Of a DNA stretch of 64,000 nt, positions 14,500 to 25,965 are shown piece by piece; position 1 is the stretch's first letter, and each line of letters opens with the position of its first letter. This DNA comes from Pseudofabraea citricarpa (lineage: Eukaryota; Ascomycota; Leotiomycetes; Helotiales; Dermateaceae), in assembly GCA_029641185.1 (NCBI GenBank), contig JAPWGK010000039.1, forward strand, positions 1 through 64,000, given 5' to 3'. Under the pieces are notes generated by a model. It was given only the letters and a program-made list of their open reading frames with translations. It did no database searches and was not told where the DNA came from. A program made the position numbers and the translations under genes.

Positions 14500-17297
14500 C
14501 TAAGTTACTTATAATTATTTATAAACTTTATTTTATATAACTTATTTATTCGAGTCTAAGAAATACTAATATTATTATTCTTCTAAATTATTTAAAGTCT
14601 TTAAAATATAAGAAGAAAATTAGCTTATTAAGATAACTTTTAATTAAATATATTTTCTAAAACTAGATATATTTTTTTCTAATTAATATAAGATTAATAT
14701 AAAATCTAGATTTTCTTATTAACTTATTACTTATATTAAAGATATTTATTATTATAGCTATTATATATAAGATATTATAAGAGTCTCTAGTAAAACTTAT
14801 ATTAAGTTTAAAGCTTTTATTTTATTATATAAAAAACCTTATATTTTATAAATTCTTTTTTATACTTAATAATAAGTTTAAGATATTATTAGCTAAAATT
14901 TTATATATTAATATTATAATATATATATATAAGATTAAATAACTTTTATTTTATAATCGAGTTCTAAAATCTAAAATATTAATTATACTAGACTATTAGT
15001 TAAATTAAACTTATATATTCTTTCTAGGTATTATAATTATATTTATTAACTCTAAATAAATCCTTTAATATTCTCTTATTAGATTTAAATATCTAAGGGA
15101 TTCTTATTCTAGTAAAATACTTATAAAAACTATTATAAAAGTTTTATAAAAGTTTAATATTAAAGATAATATTATTATTATAATAACTAATAATATTAGT
15201 AATAATATTATATTAATAAAAGAATTAAATAATACTCTTAATCTTTTAATTTTATTAGATATTATATTCTTATAAAAAATTACTAGAATTTCTTACTTAG
15301 CTTATATTATCTAATTTACTCTTAGTAATCTCCTTAGTATTATTTATATTAAACTAATAAATAATAATATTATTTAATCTTAAAAGAAAAAAGATAATAA
15401 TATCTTTTAAGAGCTAAATAAAATAAATATTACTTATATTCTAATAACTTTAGCTAAAATATATTATATTAAGCTAAGTTATATAATAATTTTATACTAA
15501 TTAATATTAGATAAAATATCTTATTATCTTTATTAATTTAAGTAGCTATTAAATTAAAGAATTTAATAAGATTTAAAAGAAGATTATCTAAGAAGATAAT
15601 CTATTAATAACTAAATAGATTTTATAATTAATTTAAGATATTTTTACCTAATAGAATTCTACTTATATTATATTTATTTAAGTTTTATATCTCTAAGAAA
15701 TAATTAATAAGTTTACTTATATTAATTAATATATTATCTATTATTTAAATAAAAATAAATAATCCTAGATCGAATATTTTATTAATCTTATAAAACCGTT
15801 TAATTATTTAACTAATATTATTAGTTAAGCTAAAAATCTATCTTATAATTTTATTTTTAGTATATATAATAAGCTTTTTAAATATCTTAAAAATATATTA
15901 TTAAAACTTAAAAGTAAAATATTTATTTAATTTTTATATATTATATAAATTATATCTATAATATAAGATATTAATATAATATTAATAAAGCTTTATAAAT
16001 ATTATTAAGAAACTTATATAAATCTTAGGAGTATTTATATAATTTATATAATCTTAATTTTTTCTTATAAAACTGAATTTTTTTAGAAAAATCTAAGTTT
16101 TATAATAAATAAAAAAGATTAAATCTATTATTATAAAAAATAATTTAAGTAATTATTTAAAGCTAAATATAAAATAATATATAAAAGCTTAACTAAATAA
16201 ATAAGTTTATAAAACTTAAATATTATCTTTAAACTTATAAGTAATTTATCTTTACTTTTTATATTAAATAAAAATAAAAAAGATAAGATAAGCTTATTAT
16301 CTAAAGCTAATTAATACTTAATAGAAGATAAATTTCCTTACTTATAATTAATATATTTTTATAATAATTAATATTAATCTTAAGATAATTATTATTAATC
16401 TTAAGTCTCTTAAATTTTAGTTTATATAAGAGATTAAGCTTTTTATTTTAGCTAAAATAATACGAGATTTTCTTTATATTTAAGCTACTAGTATTAATCT
16501 TAAATATATATTTAATATTACCTAGGATATTTATTATTATTATTATATTAAACTAAGCCCTAAGATTATATTAGCTATTATTATTTATAATTATTATAAT
16601 TAAACTTATAATAATATACTAGAGATAAATAATACTTTTAATATATTAGCTTTTATAATAAATATATAAAACTTAACTCCTAATAAGATTTTAAAAGAAA
16701 AGAATTAAAGATTAAAAGATATAATTATAAAAATAATTATAACTTATATTAGTAATAAAAAAGATATTCCTAATATTCTAAAATAAGCTCTTAGGACTAG
16801 AAAGATATTAATACAAATTTATTAAGCCTAGTATCTAAATAATACGCTTTCTCTTATTTAAAGAAATTATACCTTTAGAATAAAACGTTAAGCTAATATA
16901 AAAATAAAATAATATCCTAATATATTTAATTTATTAGATTTTCCTAATAATTTAAAAGAACTAAGATTATCTAAGACTAATAATTCTCTATTATTATTAT
17001 TAAATAAATATTAGAGATATTCCGAATTATTAAGTAATAAGACTAAAACTCTAAGAATATATATTTATTATACCTAGTTATAATAATCTTATAATAATTA
17101 AAGTTTTATTACCCGCTTTTTTATTACTTCTATTAAGTCTTAAGAACTTTTCTTAGGATTACTAAAATTATATAGATTACTTATAGGTTTTATAGGTAGG
17201 TTTTTTTTTTAAAAAATAACCTATAGGTTTTTTTAAAATAAGAAAACCTACCTATAGGGCCCTATAGGGCGGGTAGGTAATAGGTAATAGGTACCTA
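14500..17297 (+). mobile_element. Degenerate hAT-family DNA transposon
   Basis: Plus-strand reading shows the hAT transposase layout with stops: an L-D-Y-stop-L-N segment near 14,985-15,003 (matching L-D-x-W-T/S), F-L-G-I-I-I-I-F-I-N, a K-F-N-I-K-D-N-I segment and I-I-I-T-N-N-I-S-N-N at about 15,177-15,206 (family I-T-T-D-N-A-S-N-N), then T-stop-stop-N-S-T-Y at about 15,646-15,666 (family T-R-W-N-S-T-Y), and at 16,454-16,518 K-I-I-R-D-F-L-Y-I-stop-A-T-S-I-N-L-K-Y-I-F (the hATC dimerisation motif A-R-D-x-L-x-I-P-A-T-S-x-x-S-E-R-x-F). The 3' end is probably at about 17,297, where the RIP signature stops. I could not find the matching 5' terminus. The element is inactive. Confidence 0.82.
17191..17267. 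repeat. Hairpin and GC palindrome near the 3' end of the hAT relic
   Basis: TATAGGTAGG at 17,191-17,200 pairs with CCTACCTATA at 17,247-17,256, and T/A runs extend the stem. Overlapping it is the perfect 16-bp palindrome CTATAGGGCCCTATAG at 17,252-17,267. Subterminal structures of this kind are common in hAT elements. The segment contains no CA or TG, so it would look the same before and after RIP. Confidence 0.6.
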
Positions 17298-17355
17298 TGC
17301 CGAAGTCTAGCCCAAAGTCTGTGGACGGCTACTAATTGTGAGTTTCACGCTTTAG

Positions 17356-17820
17356 GTTATAGCAAATGCGGAGGCGAGTTGAGTGGAAATTACACCTTTT
17401 GTAATAATTGTAAGTTTCTTTCCTTAGCAACCTCACAAACCAAGTGTTGTTTTCAGGGCTTGATTCGGATGAAAAGAATAGCTCTAATCTCATGTTAAAG
17501 GAAGGCTAATGTATAATCGCCAGGCAAATGTAAGGCAGTGGGATGTCACAATGCAAAAAAGGGCGCTTACTTCTGCCCGAACCGTAAGTATCTATGGGCA
17601 TAATCGTGTCACACCTAAAGAAATCTGTTTTCTAAAATTGCTTTAACGAACAGATACGTGCCCGGCCTGCGGCTCGCTGACTACCAGCCCCGGTCAAAAC
17701 TGTGGTGAATGTACGTCAAATTACATGGGTGTTCTTTCGAGAAAGCCATTCTTTCCGTTCACTCATGCACTCCACCCTACCTCCCTGCTCTGTATCCTTC
17801 ACTCAAGTAATCCGTGTTAA
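17356..17820 (+). CDS. 3' part of a cysteine-rich (zinc-ribbon-like) protein, 5' end lost at the isochore edge
   Basis: Three small exons join in frame: 17,356-17,409, 17,524-17,583 and 17,654-17,820. All donors are GTAAGT. Acceptors are TTTAG (17,355, preceded by a TACTAAT branch site), CCAG (17,523) and ACAG (17,653). Joining T|GC across the first intron creates a Cys, giving T-F-C-N-N-C-K-C, then G-C-H-N-A-K-K-G-A-Y-F-C-P-N-H-T-C-P-A-C-G and Q-N-C-G-E-C. The dense CxxC pairs look like stacked zinc ribbons, and I do not know the family. The last 20 or so residues are not Cys-rich and could be intron read-through. The acceptor at 17,355 requires an upstream exon, but only about 60 bp remain before the dead hAT. 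So the gene is probably beheaded and non-functional, or its start is inside damaged DNA. Confidence 0.6.
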
Positions 17821-18579
17821 GCTGGGCCGCTAATATTTTGATCCGATAAATAGGTTAGAATTGACCGGGTTCGAATTGGAATGATCGTTATTAAGTTTGA
17901 TTTTAAATTAGTTTGTTGATGCTTATTGTTGTCTTTCATTTTGTGTGCTCGGTAAGAAGGGGTGGTGGTGGGTTGCTTGTTTGTAGCGAGACCATTCATT
18001 AGCTGTAGTCACTCATTAAAGAATAGAAAGGTCGTGCTATATTTGTAGGAGAAGTCCCTTGATAGGTGGCTTTATTAGATGCATGTAAGTGAAATAACAT
18101 ACATAATATATCCTGGAAAAGGCGCAAAATCATGAAGGAGATGAGTGTAATATTGTATGGAGTAATTAAGTTCATTAACAGTCTTTTGATGTACGCATAT
18201 CAGGGAGTATCATATGAATCTTGCCGTTCCTTACTCTACATGTAAAATTATCACCTAAACTGAATTGTCAATACTTTCCTGAAACTAACACCCCAAACCG
18301 GATCACTCTGTACTATGGTGGAGGTTTTGTACAAACACAACAATCTACATACACTTCTGTATTTGACGAAAAAAGCAAGCTAAAAGAGCAAAACAGCCTG
18401 AGGGTGGTAGTGACCTAGCTGGCGAGACAGACAGTCACATGACCCAATTTTAAGCCCCAGGTATACATGCAAGGTTTGTCGAACCATGCTGTTGAAAAGA
18501 AATCCACTTATACTAAAGTTTGCAACTATTCATTCAGCAACGGATTTAATTCCAAAGAGTGGAACAAATCAATCCCAAT
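17821..18579. other. Intergenic, no gene seen
   Basis: Only short frames without family features. It is the shared 3' flank of the cysteine-rich remnant (plus) and the GCN5-like gene (minus). Confidence 0.6.
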
Positions 18580-19869
18580 TCATTTTTCAAGCAAGTCATA
18601 CCATTCTGGAATCTCCTTGACCAGACTCCACATATACTTCTCCAATTTCACCGCACATTTGGTGTATACCGTTGTTTCGTCATTGTACTTCCGACAGTTG
18701 CTGAAAATCAACTTGAGATCGTCGATGAGGTCTTTCGGGGTTTCATATTTGTCCTGGTGCAGTCTTTCTTCCACGGTTGACAAATCCATCGGCGATATAA
18801 TGACATTATAATAATCAGGAACTTCGTCTCTGTTGACCGGGTTGAGGAAGGGCCATGCTTGTTTATGGTTTTGAAGTTGACCTAGAAATCGTCGAAGTTC
18901 ATTAAATCGAGGTCCGTGGCGTGGTTGCCGTGCTAATTCGTCCATATCTTGAGACCAGCCAGTTGCCCGGATGGCAGGGATAGAGAGTGGATCGATAGGA
19001 GTGATAATGCCGCGGGTCCATTGCGTAGGTGGTTGATGAATAATATGGCTTTTGCTCACGGCACGAATTTTTGCTTGCACAGCTTCCTTCTGCTTAAGAA
19101 GCAGACGACCAACTTCAAGATAACGTATTCGGGGAAGCATAGAGCATTGCATAATTGTCCCTCCTTCGTAATCCTTGATATACCCCATCCAGATAGATTT
19201 TTCGAGTGTAATATCTTTGGTAAAGCCCTGTTTTTGAAAATACCCCGTAGCATAGTTATCAGCGTAAGTTAGAAAATGCATTACTGGAGAAGTAGCTTTG
19301 ACGTAATCCTTCAAATGGGCCATAAGATGCGCTCCGTATCCCTTCACCTGCTGGTCTGATGAAACGGCGCAAAATACGATTTCAGCGAATTTGCGGTCTC
19401 GGAATTCTCGGTATGTTATACCACCAATAACCTCAAGAGGCTGTCTGATAATACCGATAGACAAATGATTGCGATCATAGACTAGACGTGCGATATAATC
19501 TTTAGGCATTTTCGGAAGTTGCTTTTGAAACAAGCATTTGAGGCCTGAAAGAATGATCCAACTCTCCCTAGAGCCATCATTGTTGACAACTCGGAATTCG
19601 ATCTCGCCATTTCTTTCTTCTACGACTGCGGGCTTCAAATGAATTAGCATATATTCTGACATGTAAAGGTACTCGCATACCTTTTCTGGGAAAGGAATCC
19701 TGTAGGCTGTAGCTGGAGGCTTAATGGTTGCTTCTGTGGACCCATCATGAGAGTTTTTGATTCTTTTTCTGTCAGAGGGGGTATTTGGTTCTTCCGAAGC
19801 CTTGCGCTTCGCAACAAGGAGATTTTGCTCTTGGTTAACTGGAAATGATCGAGCCGTCGCCTTGTCCAT
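18580..19869 (-). CDS. GCN5-type histone acetyltransferase with bromodomain, divergent paralogue
   Basis: Single-exon 429-residue protein. GCN5 acetylates histone H3/H2B lysines in the nucleus as catalytic subunit of SAGA/ADA. A GNAT domain spans about 88-240: [10 protein letters not shown], the catalytic Glu at 163 in [12 protein letters not shown], and the acetyl-CoA loop Q-V-K-G-Y-G-A at 174-180. A linker follows (MDELARQPR) and a bromodomain at about 325-420 with PDYYNVI and the acetyl-lysine-binding Asn at 396 (CRKYN). Length fits fungal GCN5 (about 400). The N-terminus has a KRK/DRKRIK nuclear-signal-like stretch. Compared with the strongly conserved fungal sequence it carries many substitutions, and it lacks introns, which suggests a retrocopy or fast-evolving paralogue beside the isochore rather than the main gcn5. 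All key residues are kept, so it may be active. Confidence 0.9.
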   Translation of the reverse strand: MDKATARSFPVNQEQNLLVAKRKASEEPNTPSDRKRIKNSHDGSTEATIKPPATAYRIPFPEKVCEYLYMSEYMLIHLKPAVVEERNGEIEFRVVNNDGSRESWIILSGLKCLFQKQLPKMPKDYIARLVYDRNHLSIGIIRQPLEVIGGITYREFRDRKFAEIVFCAVSSDQQVKGYGAHLMAHLKDYVKATSPVMHFLTYADNYATGYFQKQGFTKDITLEKSIWMGYIKDYEGGTIMQCSMLPRIRYLEVGRLLLKQKEAVQAKIRAVSKSHIIHQPPTQWTRGIITPIDPLSIPAIRATGWSQDMDELARQPRHGPRFNELRRFLGQLQNHKQAWPFLNPVNRDEVPDYYNVIISPMDLSTVEERLHQDKYETPKDLIDDLKLIFSNCRKYNDETTVYTKCAVKLEKYMWSLVKEIPEWYDLLEK

Positions 19870-20640
19870 TTTATATCGAACTCTGGTAAACCTAGACTGT
19901 TGCTATATCCAGTGACTTGATATTCTGATTGCGGTAAAGGGGAAGTCCGTCTTTCAATGATTCAAACTAGTGCAGGTCAGCCTCGGACTCTCTGGCGGCA
20001 TCTCCAACCCGCCAAGAACTCACATATGCATGTGAGTGAGCGAACTGACTGAATGTGCTTGGAATTATAACTGGATTAGTGCGTGCTGAACTTTTCGCAG
20101 TCCTTTCCCTGGAAAGATGGAATTGTTGACTTGAGTTGTTGTTTATTTGCTTGTCGAGAATATGTCCAGGTGAAAACCTCTTCAGTTTATCATAGTCAGA
20201 CGTAGGTGCTCCTTAATGAGTGAATCATTAACACGGAGATGTTTTGAGATGCTGCAGGGCGTTGTTGTGGTTTGCTGGCATCACCAGCTATTGAAGCTGC
20301 GCGTGGTCGCCCGTTAGGCCAGGGCGGTCAGGATCGGCAGAAACAAGGGGCACGGCCCAAAATGCGCAAGGCTGGGTCGTCCGCGATAAGCCACCTCTTA
20401 GCGCTCTATGTCACGTGGATAAATGCGTGCATAGATGTAAATCTCTTTACTTTTGAAATGGGACTTCACTCGTGTAACCAGCCACCATAACTTTGTAAAA
20501 TGACATTTACTCCCGATTCGGTTGACAGAATAGCTTTTACCCGCGCCCATACAGAAACTGGCCTTATTCGGGAGTAAAATGACATCCATTCCTGTTTTGC
20601 CAACCAGGCCCTTAGCCTCTCTTTCTCTCTCTCCTTGCGC
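19870..20640. other. Upstream region of the GCN5-like gene
   Basis: No coding sequence supported. An inverted pair TTTACTCCCGA (20,506-20,516) and TCGGGAGTAAA (20,568-20,578) flanks 51 bp, possibly a small MITE-like or regulatory palindrome. Confidence 0.45.
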
Positions 20641-20644
20641 CATG

Positions 20645-20685
20645 TTGTATTGCGGATGAAGATATATTGTATTGCGGATGAAGAT
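20645..20685. repeat. 22-bp direct duplication
   Basis: TTGTATTGCGGATGAAGAT occurs at 20,645-20,663 and again at 20,667-20,685, giving a period of 22 bp. Confidence 0.85.
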
Positions 20686-20699
20686 GTTATAGATTAGGA

Positions 20700-21195
20700 G
20701 GCTCTGCGCCTGGCAGGAGCTATATAGGTATGCTAGCGTACACACGTGACACGCCACGTCTAGCATACTTATCACAGTCCCGTTGACAGACTTTTGGAGA
20801 TTCTATTAGGAAGATATTTCTTACACGATAAGAGTTTAAGCATAACCAGCCTATCACCTACGTTTACCTACTCACTCGAGGGATCGTGCCTCACCCGTCG
20901 CTCGTGACGTAAGACTTCGGTATAGGCTAGTCCTCTAGGGGCTTTGCGAGGTAATTAAGTTATATATATTCTAAGGAAAGAAGCGTAGGTGAAATAAGAC
21001 AGCGTCGTAGTTCTTATAGGGGTTAGCCCCTAAACCCCGGTACTCTGCGAGGCCATACTAAATACCACTTAATTGTATTATATTTGTATAGTGGATTACT
21101 GTACTAAATACTACTTAATTCTACTAGATTCCTGTATATTAGATTCTTGTATAATAAATTCCTGTGTAGTAGATTCCTGTATGATAGATTCCAAG
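20700..21195. repeat. Repeat-derived, LTR-like non-coding patch
   Basis: Contains a 9-bp inverted pair GTATGCTAG/CTAGCATAC (20,728-20,736 and 20,760-20,768), a hairpin AGGGGTTAGCCCCT (21,018-21,031), a 46-bp spaced duplication of TACTAAATACYACTTAATT (21,056-21,074 and 21,102-21,120) and a 15-bp tandem array. No coding potential. The structure resembles a solo LTR or other repeat fragment, but I could not identify ends or target duplications. Confidence 0.4.
21126..21192. repeat. 15-bp tandem repeat, about 4.5 copies
   Basis: Units close to AGATTCCTGTATATT start at 21,126, 21,141, 21,156, 21,171 and 21,186 with one to four substitutions each. Confidence 0.85.
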
Positions 21196-22604
21196 AAAGG
21201 AGTCTTTTGGACTCACAAGCATTGATTTACAGAGGTATACTTAAGATCTTATTTTATAAAAGCTGCGTGATGTACATTATCTTGGAATCACAACATCGTC
21301 ACGCCCTAGCCCTCTACGATGCTCGAAACCGCAAGAGTGCCGAACGAGGAGCTAACTTCAAGATTTTGTTAACATCGCCACCTCACTCAAGATACCAAAT
21401 CTTGCCATCAAAATTTTCGACTGAAAAGTATACAACTTTCATGTTTCGAGCTGTATATAGATATACCCTCATGTACTTACCTCGCTATGCATGTGTCGGG
21501 TATCATGACACCAGAAAACATTCTGATAACACCATTTGATACAAATTCCCTCATATTAAAGCATGGCAAGAAAGGCGTCTCTATCCCCAAAACAAAATCC
21601 CTCATAGAATTGTGCACGAGGAAGATGAGGGATATACACCCGCCAAGTCTTACACAATGAGGTATTTTCCCACCACGACGTTGAAAGCTTCACCCCCAAT
21701 ATGCATTCTCGTTATCGTCACGGATTTGAGATGTCAGATGACTTGTAGATTATAGCGCTAAACAAGGTACGACTTTACTGGTAGTTATGTCCAGTCGTCT
21801 TCTGATGCACTCATTCCTCTTCTTTGCTATCTATCAGTGCAGGATGTTTCGGTTTGCGTATTTCGCGCAAAGTGGGAGGTTGATAGTGAGATTGCACAAA
21901 TAGGAGAGCAGCGGCATAGTTGAAGAGGGAATTAAGAGAAGATAATTCCTTCCGAATCTTGTGTCCAATATCCAGATCGCTGAGGTAGCCGAGCCGGACT
22001 TTTATGCCAACCGAGAAAGAGTTCGGGATCTCAAGCTATTCCGCACACTGAGAAAGAGCCGAGCTAAGGTAAGAGGATGCTTTGCGAAATGATGGGTATA
22101 TTCCGAAGAACAAACAAACATAACTGATTTTCTGCGCGTAGCCGAACAAATTCATAACCTTACAGTACGACTAAACGAACCCGAGTGTCCCGCGTGTTCC
22201 AATTTCCATTCTCCGACCAGGAAAGAGCTTAAAATAACCTGGGCCGCCGGAAGAAGCAAGCTTTAAATGAGGCTTGGCCTTCTCGATTAAGCCTCGATCA
22301 GCTCGCTTAACGCTCAATGCTAGCAAGATCCAATAATTCGACCTCGCACGGTGCATAACCCGATCCACTATTAGACATTTACTGGGCCCGGGTCGACGGT
22401 CGAAAGCGGTAAAGAGGCATTCTGTCGGGGGGTTGCTCGCCAGTTTGAGATTGCGTCGTCGTTGTGTGGCTGCCAGTGCCAACCCTTATTTTTGTTACTC
22501 AAAATCCAACACAACAAAAGGGGCGTGGGTGTGAGACTTCTTTCTCTGTTTTTTTTCTTTGGTTTTTGGATCCTCTTGCTGGTGTGTATCTCCTCTCGCT
22601 TTCA
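21196..22604. other. Intergenic, no gene seen
   Basis: About 1.4 kb between the repeat patch and the CNNM-like gene. Frames of 103-130 codons exist on both strands but have no family features and are taken as chance. The last few hundred bases should hold the promoter of the downstream gene. Confidence 0.5.
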
Positions 22605-23958
22605 ATGTCACCGACGGCCATCAGTTATGGGGATTCTCTCGATGATCCTGCTATGAAGTGAGTCTTTCATTTTGCCTTCCGTCTGATCTCTTCAATCTTG
22701 ATCTGTCGAGATAAGATAAGAAAGACATCAGGATTTGAGCAATTGAGCAAACAAAAAGGGGTGAGAGCTGACTTATCGCAAAGGTTGTTGGTCAAAGATG
22801 CTGTGAGGAATACCATCGTGGAGGCAAACCATGCCATTGTTCTATACTGCCTTAATGCGGCGTTATCCGTTGGCCTAGTGTTGCTTGGAGGTTTATTTGC
22901 CGGTCTCACACTTGCGTTCGTACTCTTCGCGGGGATAAATTAATTTCTCTGTCCAAAACATTTCTAACGCCTATCAGATATATGGGACAAGACCGTGTCT
23001 ATCTCCAAGTAGTCGCAGCGTCTGGGTCGGGAAAGGAGCGAGCAAATGCTCAGAGAGTGCTCAACGTGTTATCACGTGGCCGCCATTGGGTATTAGTGTC
23101 ATTACTGCTCGGAAACGTAATAGTCAACGAGACGCTGCCAATTGTTCTCGATGCCGATGTGAAAGGAGGCTGGTTTGCAGTGCTGACATCCACGGTACTG
23201 ATTGTCATTTTTGGCGAGATCATTCCTCAGAGTATCTGTGCGAAGCATGGCCTTGCCATTGGTGCTTGGTCTTCGAGGTAAGCTCGGTCCTGATAACAGT
23301 CATAGAAGGATTTGATTGTTGACATCTCATTAGATATGTGCTCTGGGTCATGTATACACTTTTCCCCGTTGCATATCCCATCGCCCGCCTGCTCGATCGC
23401 TTGTTGGGCAACAACCACGGGATCGTTTTCAATCGAGCTGGTCTAAAAGCATTACTGTTCTTACACGAGCGCTTGAGTTTCTCACCAACGGAGAGGCTGA
23501 GCAGAGAAGAAGTAACGCTCATGAGCTCCGTTCTTGATCTAAAAGACCGACAAGTAATGAGCATCACGACACCGATATCAAAAGTCTTCGCACTTCCCTT
23601 CAACACCCCGTTAAACGACATGACACGGTACAACATTCTGAATTCTGGTTTCCACGAAATCCCGATCCATTTGGCAGGACACGGCAGATCGTTCGTTGGC
23701 GTATTACCGGTTAGATCATTGGTGGCATTGCACCCCGAAGAGAATGTGACAGTCGGCCAGCTATCCTTGAATGCCTTGCCGGTCGTGAGACCGGATGTCG
23801 GAATACAGGATATCGTTCATGTATTCCGTGATCGTAAAGTAAGGATGGCACTTGTGACCGAGCTTGGCACAGAGCATGGCGAACCATTAGGGATTGTGAC
23901 GGCGAGGGATGTTATGGAGGCAATGATCGGGGATCGCATGCCTTTAGGAATGCTATGA
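22605..23958 (+). CDS. CNNM/Mam3-type DUF21-CBS metal transporter (short form)
   Basis: Proposed exons 22,605-22,657, 22,721-22,915, 22,978-23,277 and 23,334-23,958 give 390 residues. The donor GTTCGT at 22,916 joins to give GLTLAYMGQD, and AG|GTAAGC at 23,278 joins to give RYVLWVM; both match the family. A DUF21 membrane domain (about 55-215) has [25 protein letters not shown] and [14 protein letters not shown]. It is followed by a CBS-pair region with [33 protein letters not shown] and [15 protein letters not shown]. Family members move or sense Mg2+/Mn2+ (yeast Mam3 at the vacuole). The protein is shorter than typical fungal homologues (about 600-700 residues), which have a long C-terminal tail, and the acidic residues after the last CBS are missing. 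The first exon and its acceptor (22,720 or 22,747) are uncertain. Confidence 0.82.
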
Positions 23959-24334
23959 ATAGAGAGGTTCTGAATTGCATTATGAGGAGTTTGGAGGACT
24001 GTAGGCCTGTCTAGCAAGCATTTATTTCTACATCGCGAGGCGCTTGGGTGGCATTGGCACAGCGAGGCGTTTTTATCTACAGAGGCAAGCTTATTGCGTT
24101 GAAGAGCCCATTTTTAGTCAAATAATGTATCTATCCGACATTTGAGAACTTATAATGAGCGACAATAGATGAAAGGTGGGAAAAGGCTTACATCATGGAC
24201 AACTAGGTCTACAACAGACCATTTGAACACAGAAATTGTCGCTTTCCAGCCAAAATGGAAGTCAGATTTGCACTAATTGTATCAACTTGCGTATTAGTTC
24301 CTACTATTTATACAAAGCGTAGCTATTATACCGG
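23959..24334. other. Intergenic between convergent genes
   Basis: 3' flanks of the CNNM-like gene (plus) and TSC10 (minus). Nothing else seen. Confidence 0.6.
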
Positions 24335-25464
24335 TTACTTCTTTGCATAGGTGCTTGGGTGCCCATGCTTTTTTCCATAACTCCTAACCTTCCCATCCAG
24401 ATCCCTACCTACAAACATCCACACAATGCTAGCCAACCATGTAGTGAGTGTATCGATCAGCCAGTTATTCCTAGCGGAGCCACCCCAAGCGCAAGCTCTC
24501 ATCAGAGATCCCAACCACCCCACGGTAACCAGATATTCTCCCCTTTCCAAGCCGGAAATCGCGTTGGCCGCGACAACCTCAGCCGTTTGTTGGGGGTCAC
24601 TATCCTCGAGTATGTGTGTAATTTCAGGTTTTGTAGTATTCTCACTTTCCAGCCCAGGAGAAAGGATCGTGCCCGGGAAAACCGTATGGATCTTGACATC
24701 CTCCCCATACAATAAAACCTCCTGTGTCAACGTATCCGAAAGACTCTTGATCGCTGCTTTCGAAGGCGCGTACGGTGCATAGCCTGCGACTGGGAAGAAA
24801 GCTACGACCGAAGATGTGAAGACGAGATGTCTAGGTGTGCTCGTAGATGCCGAAGGATCCAGCCACTTGCTTAGTATTGCCTGTCCCATATACCAACACG
24901 ACCAAAAATTCATGTCCATCTGCTGCCGTGCTACTGCCGCGGGCGTGTCAAGGAAGAGTAGTGGACGTGCAGCTCCAGCTATACACCATACAATATCCGG
25001 CGCCTGACCATTGTTCCATGCCGTAGCCTCAGAGATGACTCGCGCATTTCCATCTTCGGTAGAGATATCTGCGCTTATGTATTTGAATCGTTGGGTGGGA
25101 TTGGTCGCGGCAGTCTAGATGGCTGTTAAGTCGAGTCTTCGCATGACGATCGGAGGGGTTGTTTGTACCTGAATCTCAGCCAGGGCAGCTTCAAGCTTGG
25201 GGACGCTGCGTGCTACAACGATGACATTGGCACCTTTCTTGGTCAATTGAAGGGCAACACTTTTCCCCATCCCTTCCGAGGCACCCGTAAGCAGCACAGT
25301 CTGATTGTAAGTCAGCTAACGCGCCTGAGAACATCATCTCTGTTACATACCTTCCCCTTCACTTCAAACTTGTTCCTACCAAAGAAATTCATGATGATGG
25401 GCAGGATAATGGCAGCTCCAAAGACAATGCCGGCAGCGGTCCAGTAGCTTGAGGTAGAAACCAT
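24335..25464 (-). CDS. TSC10: 3-ketodihydrosphingosine reductase
   Basis: Exons 25,351-25,464, 25,169-25,300 and 24,335-25,114 give 341 residues, the usual size. The enzyme reduces 3-ketodihydrosphingosine to dihydrosphingosine with NADPH at the ER, the second step of sphingolipid synthesis. It has an N-terminal membrane segment (about 8-28), the Rossmann motif T-G-A-S-E-G-M-G at 43-50, catalytic Ser 183/184, Tyr197 and Lys201 in YAPSK, and a C-terminal hydrophobic segment (WLASIVWMFVG), all typical of KDSR/TSC10. The second intron (25,115-25,168) is 54 nt, a multiple of three; read through, it would add an in-frame TAG at 25,115-25,117. Donor GTACAA, branch ACTTAAC and acceptor CTAG support removal, and the joined sequence E-I-Q-T-A-A-T-N-P-T-Q-R-F fits the family. 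A functional gene is therefore likely. Confidence 0.92.
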
Positions 25465-25695
25465 GCTGACAGGAGAGAATACTAGTCGCTGGTCAGCATA
25501 GCATTGCAGATGCAAATAACGTCGCGAATTTTGGTGAGCTGGCTGATAAGCGATAAGACCTGTGGCTCAGAGGTTAGTGCCACCCCCTTTTATACGAGAA
25601 TTCTGACCAGGGGGAGGGTAACTGGAGATCAAAATCCCGTCGTTTCAAACTTAGAAATATTTCTATCATTTCCAACTATAAAAGTCGGTAAGCTA

Positions 25696-25914
25696 ATGAC
25701 TATGTTTACGCTCATAACTATGTTTACGTTCATAACTGCGGGTTCTTTGGCATCCTTGGCCTATCTGATCTTCAAATCCGAGCAGATGGCCCATGAGAAA
25801 GCTATGGCTATGCTCATGAATGACAATAGACTGGCCCAAAAACAACAAACTACAAACCTGATAGCTCCGGTTGTCAGTGCACTTCCGATTGTCATAATCC
25901 TAATACAGGGCTAG
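25696..25914 (+). CDS. Possible small membrane protein
   Basis: A 72-codon frame begins MTMFTLITMFTFITAG, has hydrophobic segments at both ends (about 3-24 and 54-71) and a charged middle (K-S-E-Q-M-A-H-E-K). Its first codons contain an exact 18-bp tandem duplication (25,699-25,734, one mismatch). It lies 5' of TSC10 on the opposite strand and could simply be promoter sequence. No family recognised. The longer frame starting at 25,504 overlaps the TSC10 leader and is less likely. Confidence 0.22.
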   Translation: MTMFTLITMFTFITAGSLASLAYLIFKSEQMAHEKAMAMLMNDNRLAQKQQTTNLIAPVVSALPIVIILIQG

Positions 25915-25965
25915 TCATCTCGTTGTTCCATCATTGTCTTATTTCTATTTTCTATGCCGCGGGTA

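Larger units (their letters stand above)
1..17297. repeat. RIP-saturated AT-rich isochore
   Basis: The whole block is A/T-dominated, and CpA and its complement TpG are nearly absent while TpA is abundant; CpG survives (for example the first 60 bases contain no CA or TG but do contain CG). This is the classic outcome of repeat-induced point mutation acting on CpA in filamentous ascomycetes. No long ORF survives on either strand up to 17.8 kb. The first TpG beyond the last repeat-like sequence is at 17,298, and normal base composition follows at once. Contents are dead transposons described separately. Rare CA/TG survivors occur, for example around 5,945-5,965, 11,281 and 16,814. Confidence 0.93.
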